This document shows, in pieces, positions 16,013-25,058 of a DNA stretch of 64,000 bases (position 1 is its first letter; each line of letters begins with the position of its first letter). The DNA is from CAILZL01 sp050181835. Its GTDB lineage: Bacteria > Pseudomonadota > Gammaproteobacteria > Steroidobacterales > Steroidobacteraceae. The DNA lies in assembly GCA_050181835.1 (NCBI GenBank), contig JBFXCU010000011.1, positions 1 to 64,000 of the forward strand, given 5' to 3'. Both the position numbers and the translations under genes were made by a program. The notes below the pieces were generated by a model. It ran no database searches. It worked only from the letters and a program-made list of their open reading frames with translations, and was not told where the DNA came from.

Positions 16013-17215
16013 CTACTCCGCCACGACGCGAGCAATGAACGCCTTCAGGTAACGCGTCTCTTCAATGCCGGGATGAATCGGATGGTCTGGCGCTTGACCA
16101 CCCACTTCAATAATCTGCGCATGTTTGTTCAGATGACGCGCGGCACGCTGAATCGAGTCGATCAACACATCGCCGTGCAAGTGGTATGAACAGGAACAGG
16201 ATACCAGCAGCCCATCGCGCTCCACCAACTGCATGGCCAGCTGATTAAGGCGCTTGTAGGCCGCCTCGCCTTTAGGCAAATCTTTCTTGCGCTTGATAAA
16301 GGCAGGCGGATCAATAATGACCACATCGAATTTGCGCTTTTCCTGATGCAGCTTTTCCATGATGTCAAAGGCATCACCTTTGAGGGTAGACACGTCAAGA
16401 TCATTGTTTGCTGCGTTCTGTTGCAGGTACTCCAACGCCTTGGCGGAAGAATCGACACAGGTTACTTCAGCCGCCCCTGCCTTGGCCGCCGTCAGCCCCC
16501 ATGCGCCGATGTAGCTGAATACATCTAGTACCTTTGCGCCTTTGACGTACTTGAGCAACGCCCGGCGATTAAATGCCTGATCGTAGAACCAGCCGGTTTT
16601 TTGTCCATCCAGTGCCGGCACGCTGAAATTGACCCCACTTTCCTGCAGCTGCAACAACTCCGGCACTTCGCCGAACGCCGTTTCAACATAGGACTCCAAG
16701 CCTTCCAGCTCACGCGCGCCACTGTCATTTTTCCACAGCATGGCGATGGGCTTGATAACCTGCTTTACCGCTGCAACCACGTGCTCCTTCATGGCCTCCA
16801 TACCGGCAGTACTGATCTGGCCGACAATCACCTCACCAAAGCGATCCAACACCAGCCCCGGCAGTTGATCCGATTCGCCATACACCAATCGATAATTCGG
16901 TTGCGCGTAAACCCGTTCGCGCAGCGACAACGCCACCTGCAGACGATGCACGATTAGCGACTTGTCACCCGGCGGATATTGCTGGTCACGACCGACTATG
17001 CGCGCACAGATCAGCGCCCGTGGATTGACATAGGCATAGCCCATGAACTTGTCGCGCTGCGACATGACCTGACACAGATCACCCGGCTTGAATGCAGTGA
17101 GCGGTGTCTCGGTGGTATTCACCTCATTGGAAAATACCCACAAATGTCCAGCCGATAAACGGCGATCCTCATTGCGCTTTAAACGCAGGATGGGTAATTC
17201 GACTGGTTCTGACAT
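16013..17215 (-). CDS. rlmI: 23S rRNA m5C1962 methyltransferase (RlmI family)
   Basis: S-adenosylmethionine-dependent methyltransferase for C1962 of 23S rRNA. The 400-residue product matches the family in order: N-terminal PUA domain (LKRNEDRRLSAGHLWVFSNE), central EEHEC-type domain, then Rossmann methyltransferase with VLDVFSYIGAWGLTAA (AdoMet binding) and FDVVIIDPPAFIKRKKDLPK, plus the cysteine-containing LVSCSCSYHL. Length is close to Escherichia coli RlmI (396). It lies between lgt and efp, with the efp terminator just upstream, so it is likely transcribed alone. Confidence 0.9.
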   Translation of the reverse strand: MSEPVELPILRLKRNEDRRLSAGHLWVFSNEVNTTETPLTAFKPGDLCQVMSQRDKFMGYAYVNPRALICARIVGRDQQYPPGDKSLIVHRLQVALSLRERVYAQPNYRLVYGESDQLPGLVLDRFGEVIVGQISTAGMEAMKEHVVAAVKQVIKPIAMLWKNDSGARELEGLESYVETAFGEVPELLQLQESGVNFSVPALDGQKTGWFYDQAFNRRALLKYVKGAKVLDVFSYIGAWGLTAAKAGAAEVTCVDSSAKALEYLQQNAANNDLDVSTLKGDAFDIMEKLHQEKRKFDVVIIDPPAFIKRKKDLPKGEAAYKRLNQLAMQLVERDGLLVSCSCSYHLHGDVLIDSIQRAARHLNKHAQIIEVGGQAPDHPIHPGIEETRYLKAFIARVVAE

Positions 17216-17253
17216 GGTAACAACTCACTGACAAGCATCATTGCAACAAACAA

Positions 17254-17275
17254 AAGACCGCCCGCAGGCGGTCTT
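17254..17275 (-). terminator. Rho-independent terminator of efp
   Basis: AAGACCGCC (17254-17262) and GGCGGTCTT (17267-17275) form a perfect nine-base stem with a CGCA loop. Read on the minus strand it is followed by TTGTTTGTTGC. It lies 71 bases after the efp stop and before the rlmI start, so it should end efp transcription. Confidence 0.75.
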
Positions 17276-17346
17276 GAAGATCATGCCGACAGCGCGCCTA
17301 TTGGCAGGGCTATACAGCAACACTCAGGCACCAGCCGGGCAGCAAC

Positions 17347-17916
17347 TCAACCTTTGCCGCGCGCCAAGTAGTCACCGGTACGCGTATCCACCCGGATTAG
17401 TTCACCTTCACTGATAAACAACGGCACGCGCACCGTAGCACCTGATTCCAATTTGGCTGGCTTGGAGCCGCCGGTAGCGGTATCGCCACGCGCGCCAGGA
17501 TCGGTTTCAACAACTTTCAGCTCCACATGCGCCGGAGGTGTCACCGATAGTGGCTGACCATTCCACAGCATCACCGTGCAATTCATGCCGTCTTTGATCC
17601 ATTGCGGTGTATCGCCCATGGCAGCCTTGCCAGCGGTGTGCTGCTCAAAATTGTCCGGCACCATGAAAGTCCAGAATTCGCCGTCACTGTACAGATACTG
17701 CATCTCGGTTTCGACCACGTCCGCACCTTCAACGCTATCACCCGATTTGAAAGTACGTTCAACGGTGCGACCGGTCTTCAGGTTGCGCACCTTGACGCGG
17801 TTGAACGCCTGACCTTTACCGGGCTTAACCATCTCATTTTCAACGATGGTGTAAGGGTCGTTATCGAGGATAATCTTCAACCCGGACTTGAATTCGTTTG
17901 TACTATAGCTAGCCAT
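17347..17916 (-). CDS. efp: Elongation factor P
   Basis: Binds stalled ribosomes between P and E sites and promotes peptide bonds at polyproline. The 189-residue protein has the three-domain EF-P length and the N-terminal segment NEMVKPGKGQAFNRVKVRNL; the lysine in PGKGQ is the position that EpmA/EpmB beta-lysylate. The C-terminus has LFISEGELIRVDTRTGDYLARG. Divergent from epmB, with 76 bases between their start codons, so a shared promoter region joins factor and modifying enzyme. Confidence 0.96.
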   Translation of the reverse strand: MASYSTNEFKSGLKIILDNDPYTIVENEMVKPGKGQAFNRVKVRNLKTGRTVERTFKSGDSVEGADVVETEMQYLYSDGEFWTFMVPDNFEQHTAGKAAMGDTPQWIKDGMNCTVMLWNGQPLSVTPPAHVELKVVETDPGARGDTATGGSKPAKLESGATVRVPLFISEGELIRVDTRTGDYLARGKG

Positions 17917-17992
17917 CTAGGCACCGTTGGTCAGAGTAATATAGTCGCAGAAACATCCGGATGTGCCCGGAGATCTGGTAAAAAGGCCGCCG

Positions 17993-19042
17993 ATGATAGC
18001 CGTAAGCTCCCAATCTAACCAGACCAACGCGCAAGCGACCACCACCGCAGCGGTCACCACCCTGCCCGGCTGGCAGCGCGCACTGGCTCAGGCCATCACC
18101 GATCCGGCGGAACTGCTACAGATACTACAGCTCGATCCAGCGCTACTGTCGGCTGCACAGGCTGCTGCCAAACTATTTCCGCTGCGGGTACCACGTGGCT
18201 TTGTAGCGCGCATGCAGCCCGGCAATAGCGCCGATCCATTGCTACAACAAGTACTACCGTTGGGCGTGGAATTACAGGAAACACTGGGATTTACTGCCGA
18301 TCCGGTGGGCGACATCGCCAGTCGCATCGCCCCTGGGGTATTGCACAAGTATGCAGGTCGGGCGCTGCTGGTTGCCACCGGCGCCTGCGGCGTGCATTGT
18401 CGCTACTGCTTCCGTCGGCACTTCCCTTACGGCGATGAAACAGCCAGTAACAAACAGTGGCAGGAAGCGCTAGCGGCGGTTAGCACCGATACCAGCATTC
18501 ACGAAATTATTCTCAGCGGCGGCGATCCATTAAGCCTGAATAACCGTCGTCTGCGCGAACTCAGCCTCGGTCTGACGCAGATTCCACACCTCAAACGGTT
18601 GCGCATTCATACACGTCAACCGGTAGTACTCCCGGAGCGGGTAGACGCAGAATTTTTGCACTGGCTGGACTCAATGCCCCTGCAAAAAGTCATGGTGTTG
18701 CACATCAACCATGCCCAAGAGATCGATTCCAGCGTAACTCACGCCTGCCAGCTATTAACTCAGCATGGGGTCACTCTGTTCAACCAGTCAGTGCTACTCA
18801 AGGGAATTAACGATTCAGCGGCCACCTTGGCCGCGCTGAGCGAAGCCCTGTTTACTGCTGGTATTCAGCCCTACTACTTGCACCTGCTGGATCGGGTGCA
18901 AGGGGCAGCCCATTTTGAGGTGGTGGAGGCCGCCGCGCAGCAATTGATGCGTGAAGTTGTGGGCCTGCTGCCTGGTTTCCTCGTCCCCAAGCTGGTGCGC
19001 GAGGTACCGGGTCGCACATCCAAGACCCCCGTCCCATTCTGA
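17993..19042 (+). CDS. epmB: EF-P (R)-beta-lysine aminomutase EpmB
   Basis: Radical-SAM, PLP-dependent lysine 2,3-aminomutase that makes (R)-beta-lysine for EF-P. The 349-residue product shows the iron-sulfur motif CGVHCRYCFRRHFPYGDE, ILSGGDPLSL, and RIHTRQPVVLPERV; length fits the EpmB branch (342 in Escherichia coli) rather than the longer catabolic aminomutases. I chose ATG 17993; a GTG at 17963 would add ten residues. Position divergent from efp supports the assignment. The ligase EpmA is not in this window. Confidence 0.92.
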   Translation: MIAVSSQSNQTNAQATTTAAVTTLPGWQRALAQAITDPAELLQILQLDPALLSAAQAAAKLFPLRVPRGFVARMQPGNSADPLLQQVLPLGVELQETLGFTADPVGDIASRIAPGVLHKYAGRALLVATGACGVHCRYCFRRHFPYGDETASNKQWQEALAAVSTDTSIHEIILSGGDPLSLNNRRLRELSLGLTQIPHLKRLRIHTRQPVVLPERVDAEFLHWLDSMPLQKVMVLHINHAQEIDSSVTHACQLLTQHGVTLFNQSVLLKGINDSAATLAALSEALFTAGIQPYYLHLLDRVQGAAHFEVVEAAAQQLMREVVGLLPGFLVPKLVREVPGRTSKTPVPF

Positions 19043-19061
19043 GCAAAAACTTGCTGCTAGT

Positions 19062-19095
19062 ATCAGATGCGATCTGATCTCAACGAAACTTGAGA
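19062..19095. repeat. Two tandem hairpins between epmB and the fimX-like gene
   Basis: ATCAGAT/ATCTGAT (19062-19068, 19072-19078) form a 7-base stem with a three-base loop, directly followed by TCTCAA/TTGAGA (19078-19083, 19090-19095). There is no T run for epmB termination. They could be a weak terminator or an operator or leader structure for the fimX-like gene starting at 19148. Confidence 0.3.
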
Positions 19096-19147
19096 CCAGC
19101 CGATAAGGTTAGTAATCGTGTCGTTTTACCGGCCATAGAGGTTTGCT

Positions 19148-21205
19148 GTGGTGGATGTGTCTGATAATAGCGCCGTACCGATGGTAGTGCTGGCGCGCCA
19201 GCAAGAACACGTTGAGTTCATTAACAGCACGCTGCGTAAAGTGGGCCATGCTGTGCATTGCCATTGGATCACTGAACTAAACGACCTAAGCGAAGCACTG
19301 GCACAAATCAATTCGCAAATGATTTTGGTGATAGCTGCTGACGACGCAGCGGAAATGGCCGCGACCCTACAGGCGGTGAAGCAACTGGCACCAGGCATCC
19401 CCACGCTACTGGTACGCGAGCACATTGACGAAGCCGTCATTCTCCACGCTATGCAGGCGGGTGCACGCGATGCGGTTAGCATGAGCACTCCGCAACGCCT
19501 CCAGGCAGTAGTGACGCGTGAGCTGCGCAGTTACCGGCTAGAACACAAACTGGCCGCCACCCTCAACGCAACCCAAGAGTATCGCGAACAACTCAAGCAA
19601 TTGATGTCTGGCTCTGCCGATGCGATTTTGCAGGTGCAGGAAGGCATCGCCATCAATCCCAATCCGGCCTGGTTGAAACTGCTCGGTTACACCGACGCGG
19701 CGATGATGGAAGGTAATCCGGTAATGGATTTCTTTGAACCCGACTCACATACCGCACTCAAGGGCGCACTCGCCGCCTGCCTGCAAGGCAAATGGTCCGG
19801 CCATGCTCTAAAGATCAATGCGCTACTGGCAGACGGCAGCACTCTGCCATTAGAAATATTGTTGCAGGCCATTGAAATCGAAGCAGAACCAGCAGTGCAA
19901 CTGCAAGTCTCTGCCCATAAACATGATGCGCGCCCACTGGAAATTCAGATGGGTGCAGCACTGGAGCGAGATGCTTCCACCGGCTTATTACAATGGCGTT
20001 TCTTTATTGAACAATTACGACAAAAGCTGGCACTTCCCATTAAAGCTGGCATTCGTGAACTAGTCTGCATTCAGCCTGACAAGTCAGTCGAGCTGTTGAA
20101 CGAATTAGGCCCGGCGCAACTGGAAGAGTTTATTGCGCACTTTATTGCGCCAATCAAGGAACAACTACAACCCAATGACCTCGCTGGTCGCTTTGGCAGT
20201 TCGATGTTTTTCGTACTGCTGGAACGTGGCACTCATGGTGATATCGAGGCATGGTGCAGCGGTGTGACGCGGCGAATTGCCGCACATACATTTAGCACAC
20301 GTGACAAATCAATAAACTGCAGTTGCAGCATCGGCGTTGCGCCAATTGCAGCGCATACCACAGATATTGACCGGTTGTTCAATGACGTCATTCATGGCAA
20401 ACAGCAAACAGCAGTAACTGATAATCTTACTGAAAATGTAGCCACTGTTAACGACGACACCCAGCAGCAAGTCAATGACAAGCTATGGGTAAGGTTGATC
20501 AAGACAGCATTGATGGAAAACCGCTTCCGTCTGTTGCAGCAACCTATCGTTACTTTGAGTGGCGAAGATAAAGGCATGTGCGATGTATTGGTACGCATGC
20601 TCGACGAACTGAATCAAGAGGTGCTGCCTGCCGAGTTTCTCGCTGCAGCCGAACGCAACGATCTGATGAAGAACATTGATCGCTGGGTCATTGGTGCCGC
20701 CATTTCTTTTTGCGGCACTCGCAAAATCGATAAAATGTTTGTGCGTCTATCCAAAGATTCAGTACTGGATCGGTCACTGCCCATCTGGCTGGAAAACCAG
20801 CTACGCGCCACCCGTATTGAACCAAGTCGGATTGTGTTTGAAATCAGCGAACCAGTGGTAAACACGTATCTCGACAGTACGCTCGAACTTGTCAAACAGT
20901 TGCACAAAATTGGCTTCCGCTTTGCGCTGGAACATGTTGGTCATGCTTGCGATTCAATAACATTATTCAGCCACTTGCCGCTGGATTACCTGAAAATAGA
21001 CGGTGCGCTAATGCAAGGCCTTGCCACTGACGTGCGCGCACAAGAAACCATCGGCGCTTTAATCACCGCCGCCAAGAAGCGTCGCATCATCACCATCGCT
21101 GAGCGGGTCGAAGATGCCAACACCATGGCAGTACTATGGCAGCTAGGCATGGAATACGTACAAGGATATTTTGTGCATGAACCCGAACGTGTAACGCTGG
21201 GGTAA
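19148..21205 (+). CDS. fimX: FimX-like c-di-GMP effector: REC-like, PAS, degenerate GGDEF and degenerate EAL domains
   Basis: The 685-residue protein has the order of Pseudomonas FimX (691 residues): an N-terminal receiver-like domain without a clear phospho-acceptor (1-135), PAS (about 155-270, GSADAILQVQEGIAINPNPA), a GGDEF-like domain (about 275-410) with GSSMF in place of GGDEF, and an EAL-like domain (about 440-685) with DVL in place of EAL. The usual DDFGTG catalytic loop reads EHVGHA, though DYLKIDG and the final VQGYFVHEP are kept. Neither cyclase nor phosphodiesterase activity is expected; in FimX such an EAL domain binds c-di-GMP and controls type IV pilus assembly. The start is GTG at 19148 after AGAGG. 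A pilus locus lies at 39-49 kb. Confidence 0.8.
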   Translation: MVDVSDNSAVPMVVLARQQEHVEFINSTLRKVGHAVHCHWITELNDLSEALAQINSQMILVIAADDAAEMAATLQAVKQLAPGIPTLLVREHIDEAVILHAMQAGARDAVSMSTPQRLQAVVTRELRSYRLEHKLAATLNATQEYREQLKQLMSGSADAILQVQEGIAINPNPAWLKLLGYTDAAMMEGNPVMDFFEPDSHTALKGALAACLQGKWSGHALKINALLADGSTLPLEILLQAIEIEAEPAVQLQVSAHKHDARPLEIQMGAALERDASTGLLQWRFFIEQLRQKLALPIKAGIRELVCIQPDKSVELLNELGPAQLEEFIAHFIAPIKEQLQPNDLAGRFGSSMFFVLLERGTHGDIEAWCSGVTRRIAAHTFSTRDKSINCSCSIGVAPIAAHTTDIDRLFNDVIHGKQQTAVTDNLTENVATVNDDTQQQVNDKLWVRLIKTALMENRFRLLQQPIVTLSGEDKGMCDVLVRMLDELNQEVLPAEFLAAAERNDLMKNIDRWVIGAAISFCGTRKIDKMFVRLSKDSVLDRSLPIWLENQLRATRIEPSRIVFEISEPVVNTYLDSTLELVKQLHKIGFRFALEHVGHACDSITLFSHLPLDYLKIDGALMQGLATDVRAQETIGALITAAKKRRIITIAERVEDANTMAVLWQLGMEYVQGYFVHEPERVTLG

Positions 21206-21230
21206 ACACTGGCGGTGTTGAAATCAGGCA

Positions 21231-22712
21231 CTATGTCCCACCTGGGGTAAACAACCCGCAGGGTGGGTCGTGCTTGGCATACACATACTTGCAACGCACC
21301 CGCGTTCCACTACTACGCCCTCGACCGATCTCCAAGTCAGCACCAATGATTTCCGCGCGATGTAACATGCTCTGTAAACCCATACCTGCGGTTCCCGCAG
21401 ACAGATCGATGCCTATGCCATCGTCAGTGACACACACCACCACACAGTTTTGATAGGTACGCAACGACACGCCTATCTTGTGCGGCTGAGCATGCTTCAA
21501 AGCATTAGTGATCGCCTCTTGGACAATTTGATATAGGTGATCAGCCACTAATTCGCTGACCTTCGGCTCATCACCGGCACGCAGCTCAATGGCAACGCGA
21601 TGACGTTGTTGCAGGTGGTTACCAAGGTCATGCAGTGCCGTAACTAAACTGCCATGCCCCCTTATTATCGAAGAAGAGTCCCGCGCCACCAATCGACATG
21701 TTTTGATCGAATCGCGCAGGATGTTCTCTACCCGTGCCAAGTCATCACGAACGGTGGTGGCGACATCAGAAATGGAGGCAATAATTCCGCCAATCAGCAT
21801 TGCAGCGCCTGCCAGTTCCTGACCCAATCCGTCGTGAAGGTCGTTTGCGAGACGCTCCCGTTCGTGCCGGGCAATCGTGGAAGCGGCCTGTTGGAGCAAC
21901 TCACGCTCGGTCACATCATTCAGGATCGCAACAAACTGTTGCGCTTCGTCCCGGTGATGGGTCAATGGGTTCACACGCATTTCCACCCACACTAATGCTC
22001 CATCTGGCCGAGAAATCGCTATAGGGGAGCGTATTCCATAGCACGCGATGGCCTTAGCAATAGACTCGCGACCTGCAGCCCGTAGCATTTCGTCGCCCAG
22101 AAAGTCGGTTGCTAAGCGCCCCAAGGCACCAGATATAGCTACCCCAGTGATGTCACAGAATGCATCGTTGACCCATTCAATCTGACCAAGTTCATCAAAG
22201 ACCATCACTCCGCTCAACATTTTCCTCGCAACTAACGACGCTTTTTCCAGCACTTGCTGCAGCTGTCGTTGGTGAGTGACATCGTCATGCATCACTAAAA
22301 CACCAGACTTGCCCTCAACCAGAATCGGCGCAAGAGTAACGCTGAACCACTGGGTTTCAGTCAGAGTATTGCAAGGATAATCAATCATGAACGGCTGCCG
22401 GCCGCCAGCCAGCAAGCTATCTATCGCTCTAGCAACTTCAGCTGCAGCGGGCGCACCTGCTGCAGCTGCACGTCGGCACAAAGACAAGTAATTCGTTCCG
22501 ACGCCACACGCAGCAGCATCGCCATCATGGCGCGTAGCAAGGCCATTCCACTCCGGATTGACGATTTTAACAATGCCTTCATGATCGAGAATCGCCACCA
22601 GCGACGCCACCGCATCAATGACACCAAACATCAGCTGGTGCAGGATAACATCCGTTGTCACTGTTGCCGTAGTGGCACAGTCGGTGTCGGGCAATCGACG
22701 TTCGTAGTCCAT
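21231..22712 (-). CDS. Cytosolic PAS-containing sensor histidine kinase (HisKA_3/NarL-type)
   Basis: A 493-residue soluble kinase without membrane helices. Two PAS-like domains (about 20-150 and 155-280, the second with VMVFDELGQIEWVNDAFCDI) are followed by a HisKA_3 dimerisation segment with the phospho-acceptor histidine in RLANDLHDGLGQELAGA and a HATPase domain (EAITNALKHAQPHKIG, DDGIGID, GMGLQSMLHRAEIIG). This kinase class normally phosphorylates LuxR/NarL-type regulators, yet its neighbour is a receiver-only protein, 94 bases upstream. The ligand could be redox or a small molecule through the PAS domains. Convergent with the fimX-like gene, 25 bases apart. Confidence 0.85.
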   Translation of the reverse strand: MDYERRLPDTDCATTATVTTDVILHQLMFGVIDAVASLVAILDHEGIVKIVNPEWNGLATRHDGDAAACGVGTNYLSLCRRAAAAGAPAAAEVARAIDSLLAGGRQPFMIDYPCNTLTETQWFSVTLAPILVEGKSGVLVMHDDVTHQRQLQQVLEKASLVARKMLSGVMVFDELGQIEWVNDAFCDITGVAISGALGRLATDFLGDEMLRAAGRESIAKAIACYGIRSPIAISRPDGALVWVEMRVNPLTHHRDEAQQFVAILNDVTERELLQQAASTIARHERERLANDLHDGLGQELAGAAMLIGGIIASISDVATTVRDDLARVENILRDSIKTCRLVARDSSSIIRGHGSLVTALHDLGNHLQQRHRVAIELRAGDEPKVSELVADHLYQIVQEAITNALKHAQPHKIGVSLRTYQNCVVVCVTDDGIGIDLSAGTAGMGLQSMLHRAEIIGADLEIGRGRSSGTRVRCKYVYAKHDPPCGLFTPGGT

Positions 22713-22806
22713 ATTTACACAACGTGAAAACAGTCTTATTTCTTATAGCAGACTATGGGTGTATCCCCTAATGCCAGCCCGGGCTAAGTGGATCGACAGA
22801 GGCAGC

Positions 22807-23178
22807 TTAAAGTACCAAACCAGCTAATTCTTTGACCAGTTCGTGGATATTGCCGGGTTTACGAATGAGCTTGCGTACACCGAGCAATTGCGCCTGTCGA
22901 TGCTGCTCCGGATCGACATAACCCGAGACCAACGCTAGCGATAGCTGCGGATGTATGGCCAGCATCTGTCGAGCAAATTCCAAGCCAGACATACCGGGCA
23001 TGTTCATATCGCTGACCACCAGATCGAAGCGATCCGGGTACGCTTCCAGTAATTGCAATGCGCCGGTTGCATCAACGCAAGTTGTCACCCCATAGCCCGC
23101 GTCGCGCAGCAAATGCTCTACTAAGCACACCAGCGCTTCATCATCATCGACATACAGAATCTGGTGTTGTACAGACAT
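22807..23178 (-). CDS. Stand-alone receiver (CheY-like) response regulator
   Basis: The 123-residue protein is a single receiver domain: acidic pair in YVDDDE, phospho-acceptor aspartate in DLVVSDMNMPGMSG, ALVSGYV and the conserved lysine in LIRKPGN. No DNA-binding or enzymatic output domain is attached, so it must act by protein contact or as a phosphorelay intermediate. It starts 24 bases after the potI stop on the same strand and precedes the histidine kinase gene, so it may be expressed with the putrescine operon. Confidence 0.88.
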   Translation of the reverse strand: MSVQHQILYVDDDEALVCLVEHLLRDAGYGVTTCVDATGALQLLEAYPDRFDLVVSDMNMPGMSGLEFARQMLAIHPQLSLALVSGYVDPEQHRQAQLLGVRKLIRKPGNIHELVKELAGLVL

Positions 23179-23202
23179 CCTTGTTTCTACTAACGCGATT
23201 TA

Positions 23203-24042
23203 TTAAACGTCGCTATTGGCCATTTGCAAGTCAAGCTGGCGCAGCCGATCGCGGCGCAGCATCAAGTATCCAGTAACTATCACTCCCAGTGTCACCAACC
23301 CTATCACAATGGTGGCCAGTGCATTGATATCAGGGCTGACTCCCAAGCGTACTTTGGAAAAAATCACCATAGGCAGCGTACTGGAACCGGGGCCAGAGAC
23401 AAAGCTGGCAATTACCAGATCATCCAGCGAAATAGTAAACGCCAGTAACCAGCCAGAAACCAGCGCGGGAGCGATAATAGGCAACGTCACTAGTAAAAAC
23501 ACCTTCACCGGTCGAGCACCAAGATCCATGGCCGCTTCTTCCAGCGAACCGTCCAGTGTTGCCAACCGAGATTGCACAATCACCGTCACGTAAGAAAGGG
23601 TCAAGGTGATATGGGCAATGGTGATGGTGGTAACGCCACGGCCAGCAGGCCAGCCAACTAGCTGCTCCATCGCAACGAACAGCAGCAACAGCGACAGACC
23701 TGTTATCACGTCGGGCATCACCAGCGGCGCGGTGGTCATGGCTGACAACATAGTGCGACTACGGAACTGGCCAAAGCGCGCTAACGCAAGTCCCGCAAGA
23801 GTACCAATAATCGTTGCACCGGTAGCATTAACCGTCGCGACCTGCAGTGATAACCAGGCTGCATCGAGAATCTGATCATTCTCAAATAACTTGCCATACC
23901 ACTCCGTCGAGAAGCCACCCCACACTGTAACCAGCTTTGATTTGTTGAACGAATAAACAATCAGCGACAGCATTGGAATATACAAAAAGGCAAAGCCAAA
24001 CACCAATGCTGATAAGCGGAACCATGGCGTCCTACGGTTCAT
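23203..24042 (-). CDS. potI: Putrescine ABC transporter permease PotI
   Basis: Inner-membrane permease subunit, 279 residues (281 in Escherichia coli), with six helices and the ABC permease EAA loop (LEEAAMDLGARPVKVFLLVTLP). The segment FYIP-like FAFLYIPMLSLIVYSFN at the N-terminus and SLDDLVIASFVSGPGSSTLP match the spermidine/putrescine PotC/PotI family. The ATG at 24042 overlaps the potH stop (ATGA); the longer upstream frame lies within potH. Works with PotF, PotG and PotH. Confidence 0.92.
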   Translation of the reverse strand: MNRRTPWFRLSALVFGFAFLYIPMLSLIVYSFNKSKLVTVWGGFSTEWYGKLFENDQILDAAWLSLQVATVNATGATIIGTLAGLALARFGQFRSRTMLSAMTTAPLVMPDVITGLSLLLLFVAMEQLVGWPAGRGVTTITIAHITLTLSYVTVIVQSRLATLDGSLEEAAMDLGARPVKVFLLVTLPIIAPALVSGWLLAFTISLDDLVIASFVSGPGSSTLPMVIFSKVRLGVSPDINALATIVIGLVTLGVIVTGYLMLRRDRLRQLDLQMANSDV

Positions 24043-25058
24043 GCATCCACCGTAATTGCCCGCGTCTGAGCCCGCTGGAAGTAAACAATCGGCGTGACTA
24101 GCAGCAATAGCAATACAATCGCCACCGCACTGGCCAAGGGCCAATCACGGTTGTTAAAGAATTCAGTCCATAGCACCTTACCGATCATCAATGACTCCGG
24201 CGGGCCGAGCAACGCAGGGATCACGTACTCACCCACGGCCGGAATAAACACCAGCATGCACCCCGCCACCACACCAGGCATAGACAGCGGCAGCGTAATG
24301 CTCATGAACGCACGCATAGGTCTGCAGCCAAGATCTTCAGCCGCTTCCAGCAAGGTGATATCCATTTTTTCGAGAGTGGCATATAGCGGCATCACCATGA
24401 ACGGCAGGTAGCAATACACGATGCCGAGGTACACGGCAAAATCAGTCTGCAAAATCACGATGGGTCGGTCAATCACGCCCATCCATAGCAGTAAATTATT
24501 CAACAACCCGTTGTTTTTCAGAATGCCTATCCATGCATATACCCGCAACAGGAACGAGGTCCAGAACGGCAAAATCACCAACATCAATAATATCCCACGC
24601 CACTTGGCCTCGGCGCGGGCTATGGCGTAGGCAAGCGGATAGCCAATGAGCAGCGTAATAACAGTCGAGACTGCCGCCACTTGCAAGGATTTGATAAGCG
24701 CATGCGCGTAGAGACTGTCCTCCCAGAGGTAGAGAAAATTGCCCGGATTGATATTGAGCCGCAAGTCGGTCAGTCGCTCACCCACCCATTGCAACAGTGG
24801 TTCATACGGAGGAATAGCAATCATGGATCGCGACAGTGATATCTTCAGGACAATTACAAACGGAATCGCGAAGAACAACAGCAGCCACAGATAAGGCAGT
24901 GCAATCACCGCAGTACGACCACGCACACCCCAGCGAGCCAAGCGCGCCTGCGCCCATTGATAGGGAGGCAGCCCCTGCAGCGCACGCAACATCAACTGCA
25001 CACCCGCACTGAAGCGATGGCCATGTGACGATTGCGCCTGTCTCGCCTGATCATTCAT
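24039..25058 (-). CDS. potH: Putrescine ABC transporter permease PotH
   Basis: Second permease subunit, 339 residues, with an N-terminal cytoplasmic stretch and six helices. LLFFAIPFVIVLKISLS and the EAA loop (LLEAAEDLGCRPMRAFMSIT LP region) followed by VFIPAVGEYVIPALLG are typical PotB/PotH marks. It overlaps potG upstream and potI downstream by four bases each, consistent with equimolar synthesis of the transporter parts. Confidence 0.92.
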   Translation of the reverse strand: MNDQARQAQSSHGHRFSAGVQLMLRALQGLPPYQWAQARLARWGVRGRTAVIALPYLWLLLFFAIPFVIVLKISLSRSMIAIPPYEPLLQWVGERLTDLRLNINPGNFLYLWEDSLYAHALIKSLQVAAVSTVITLLIGYPLAYAIARAEAKWRGILLMLVILPFWTSFLLRVYAWIGILKNNGLLNNLLLWMGVIDRPIVILQTDFAVYLGIVYCYLPFMVMPLYATLEKMDITLLEAAEDLGCRPMRAFMSITLPLSMPGVVAGCMLVFIPAVGEYVIPALLGPPESLMIGKVLWTEFFNNRDWPLASAVAIVLLLLLVTPIVYFQRAQTRAITVDA

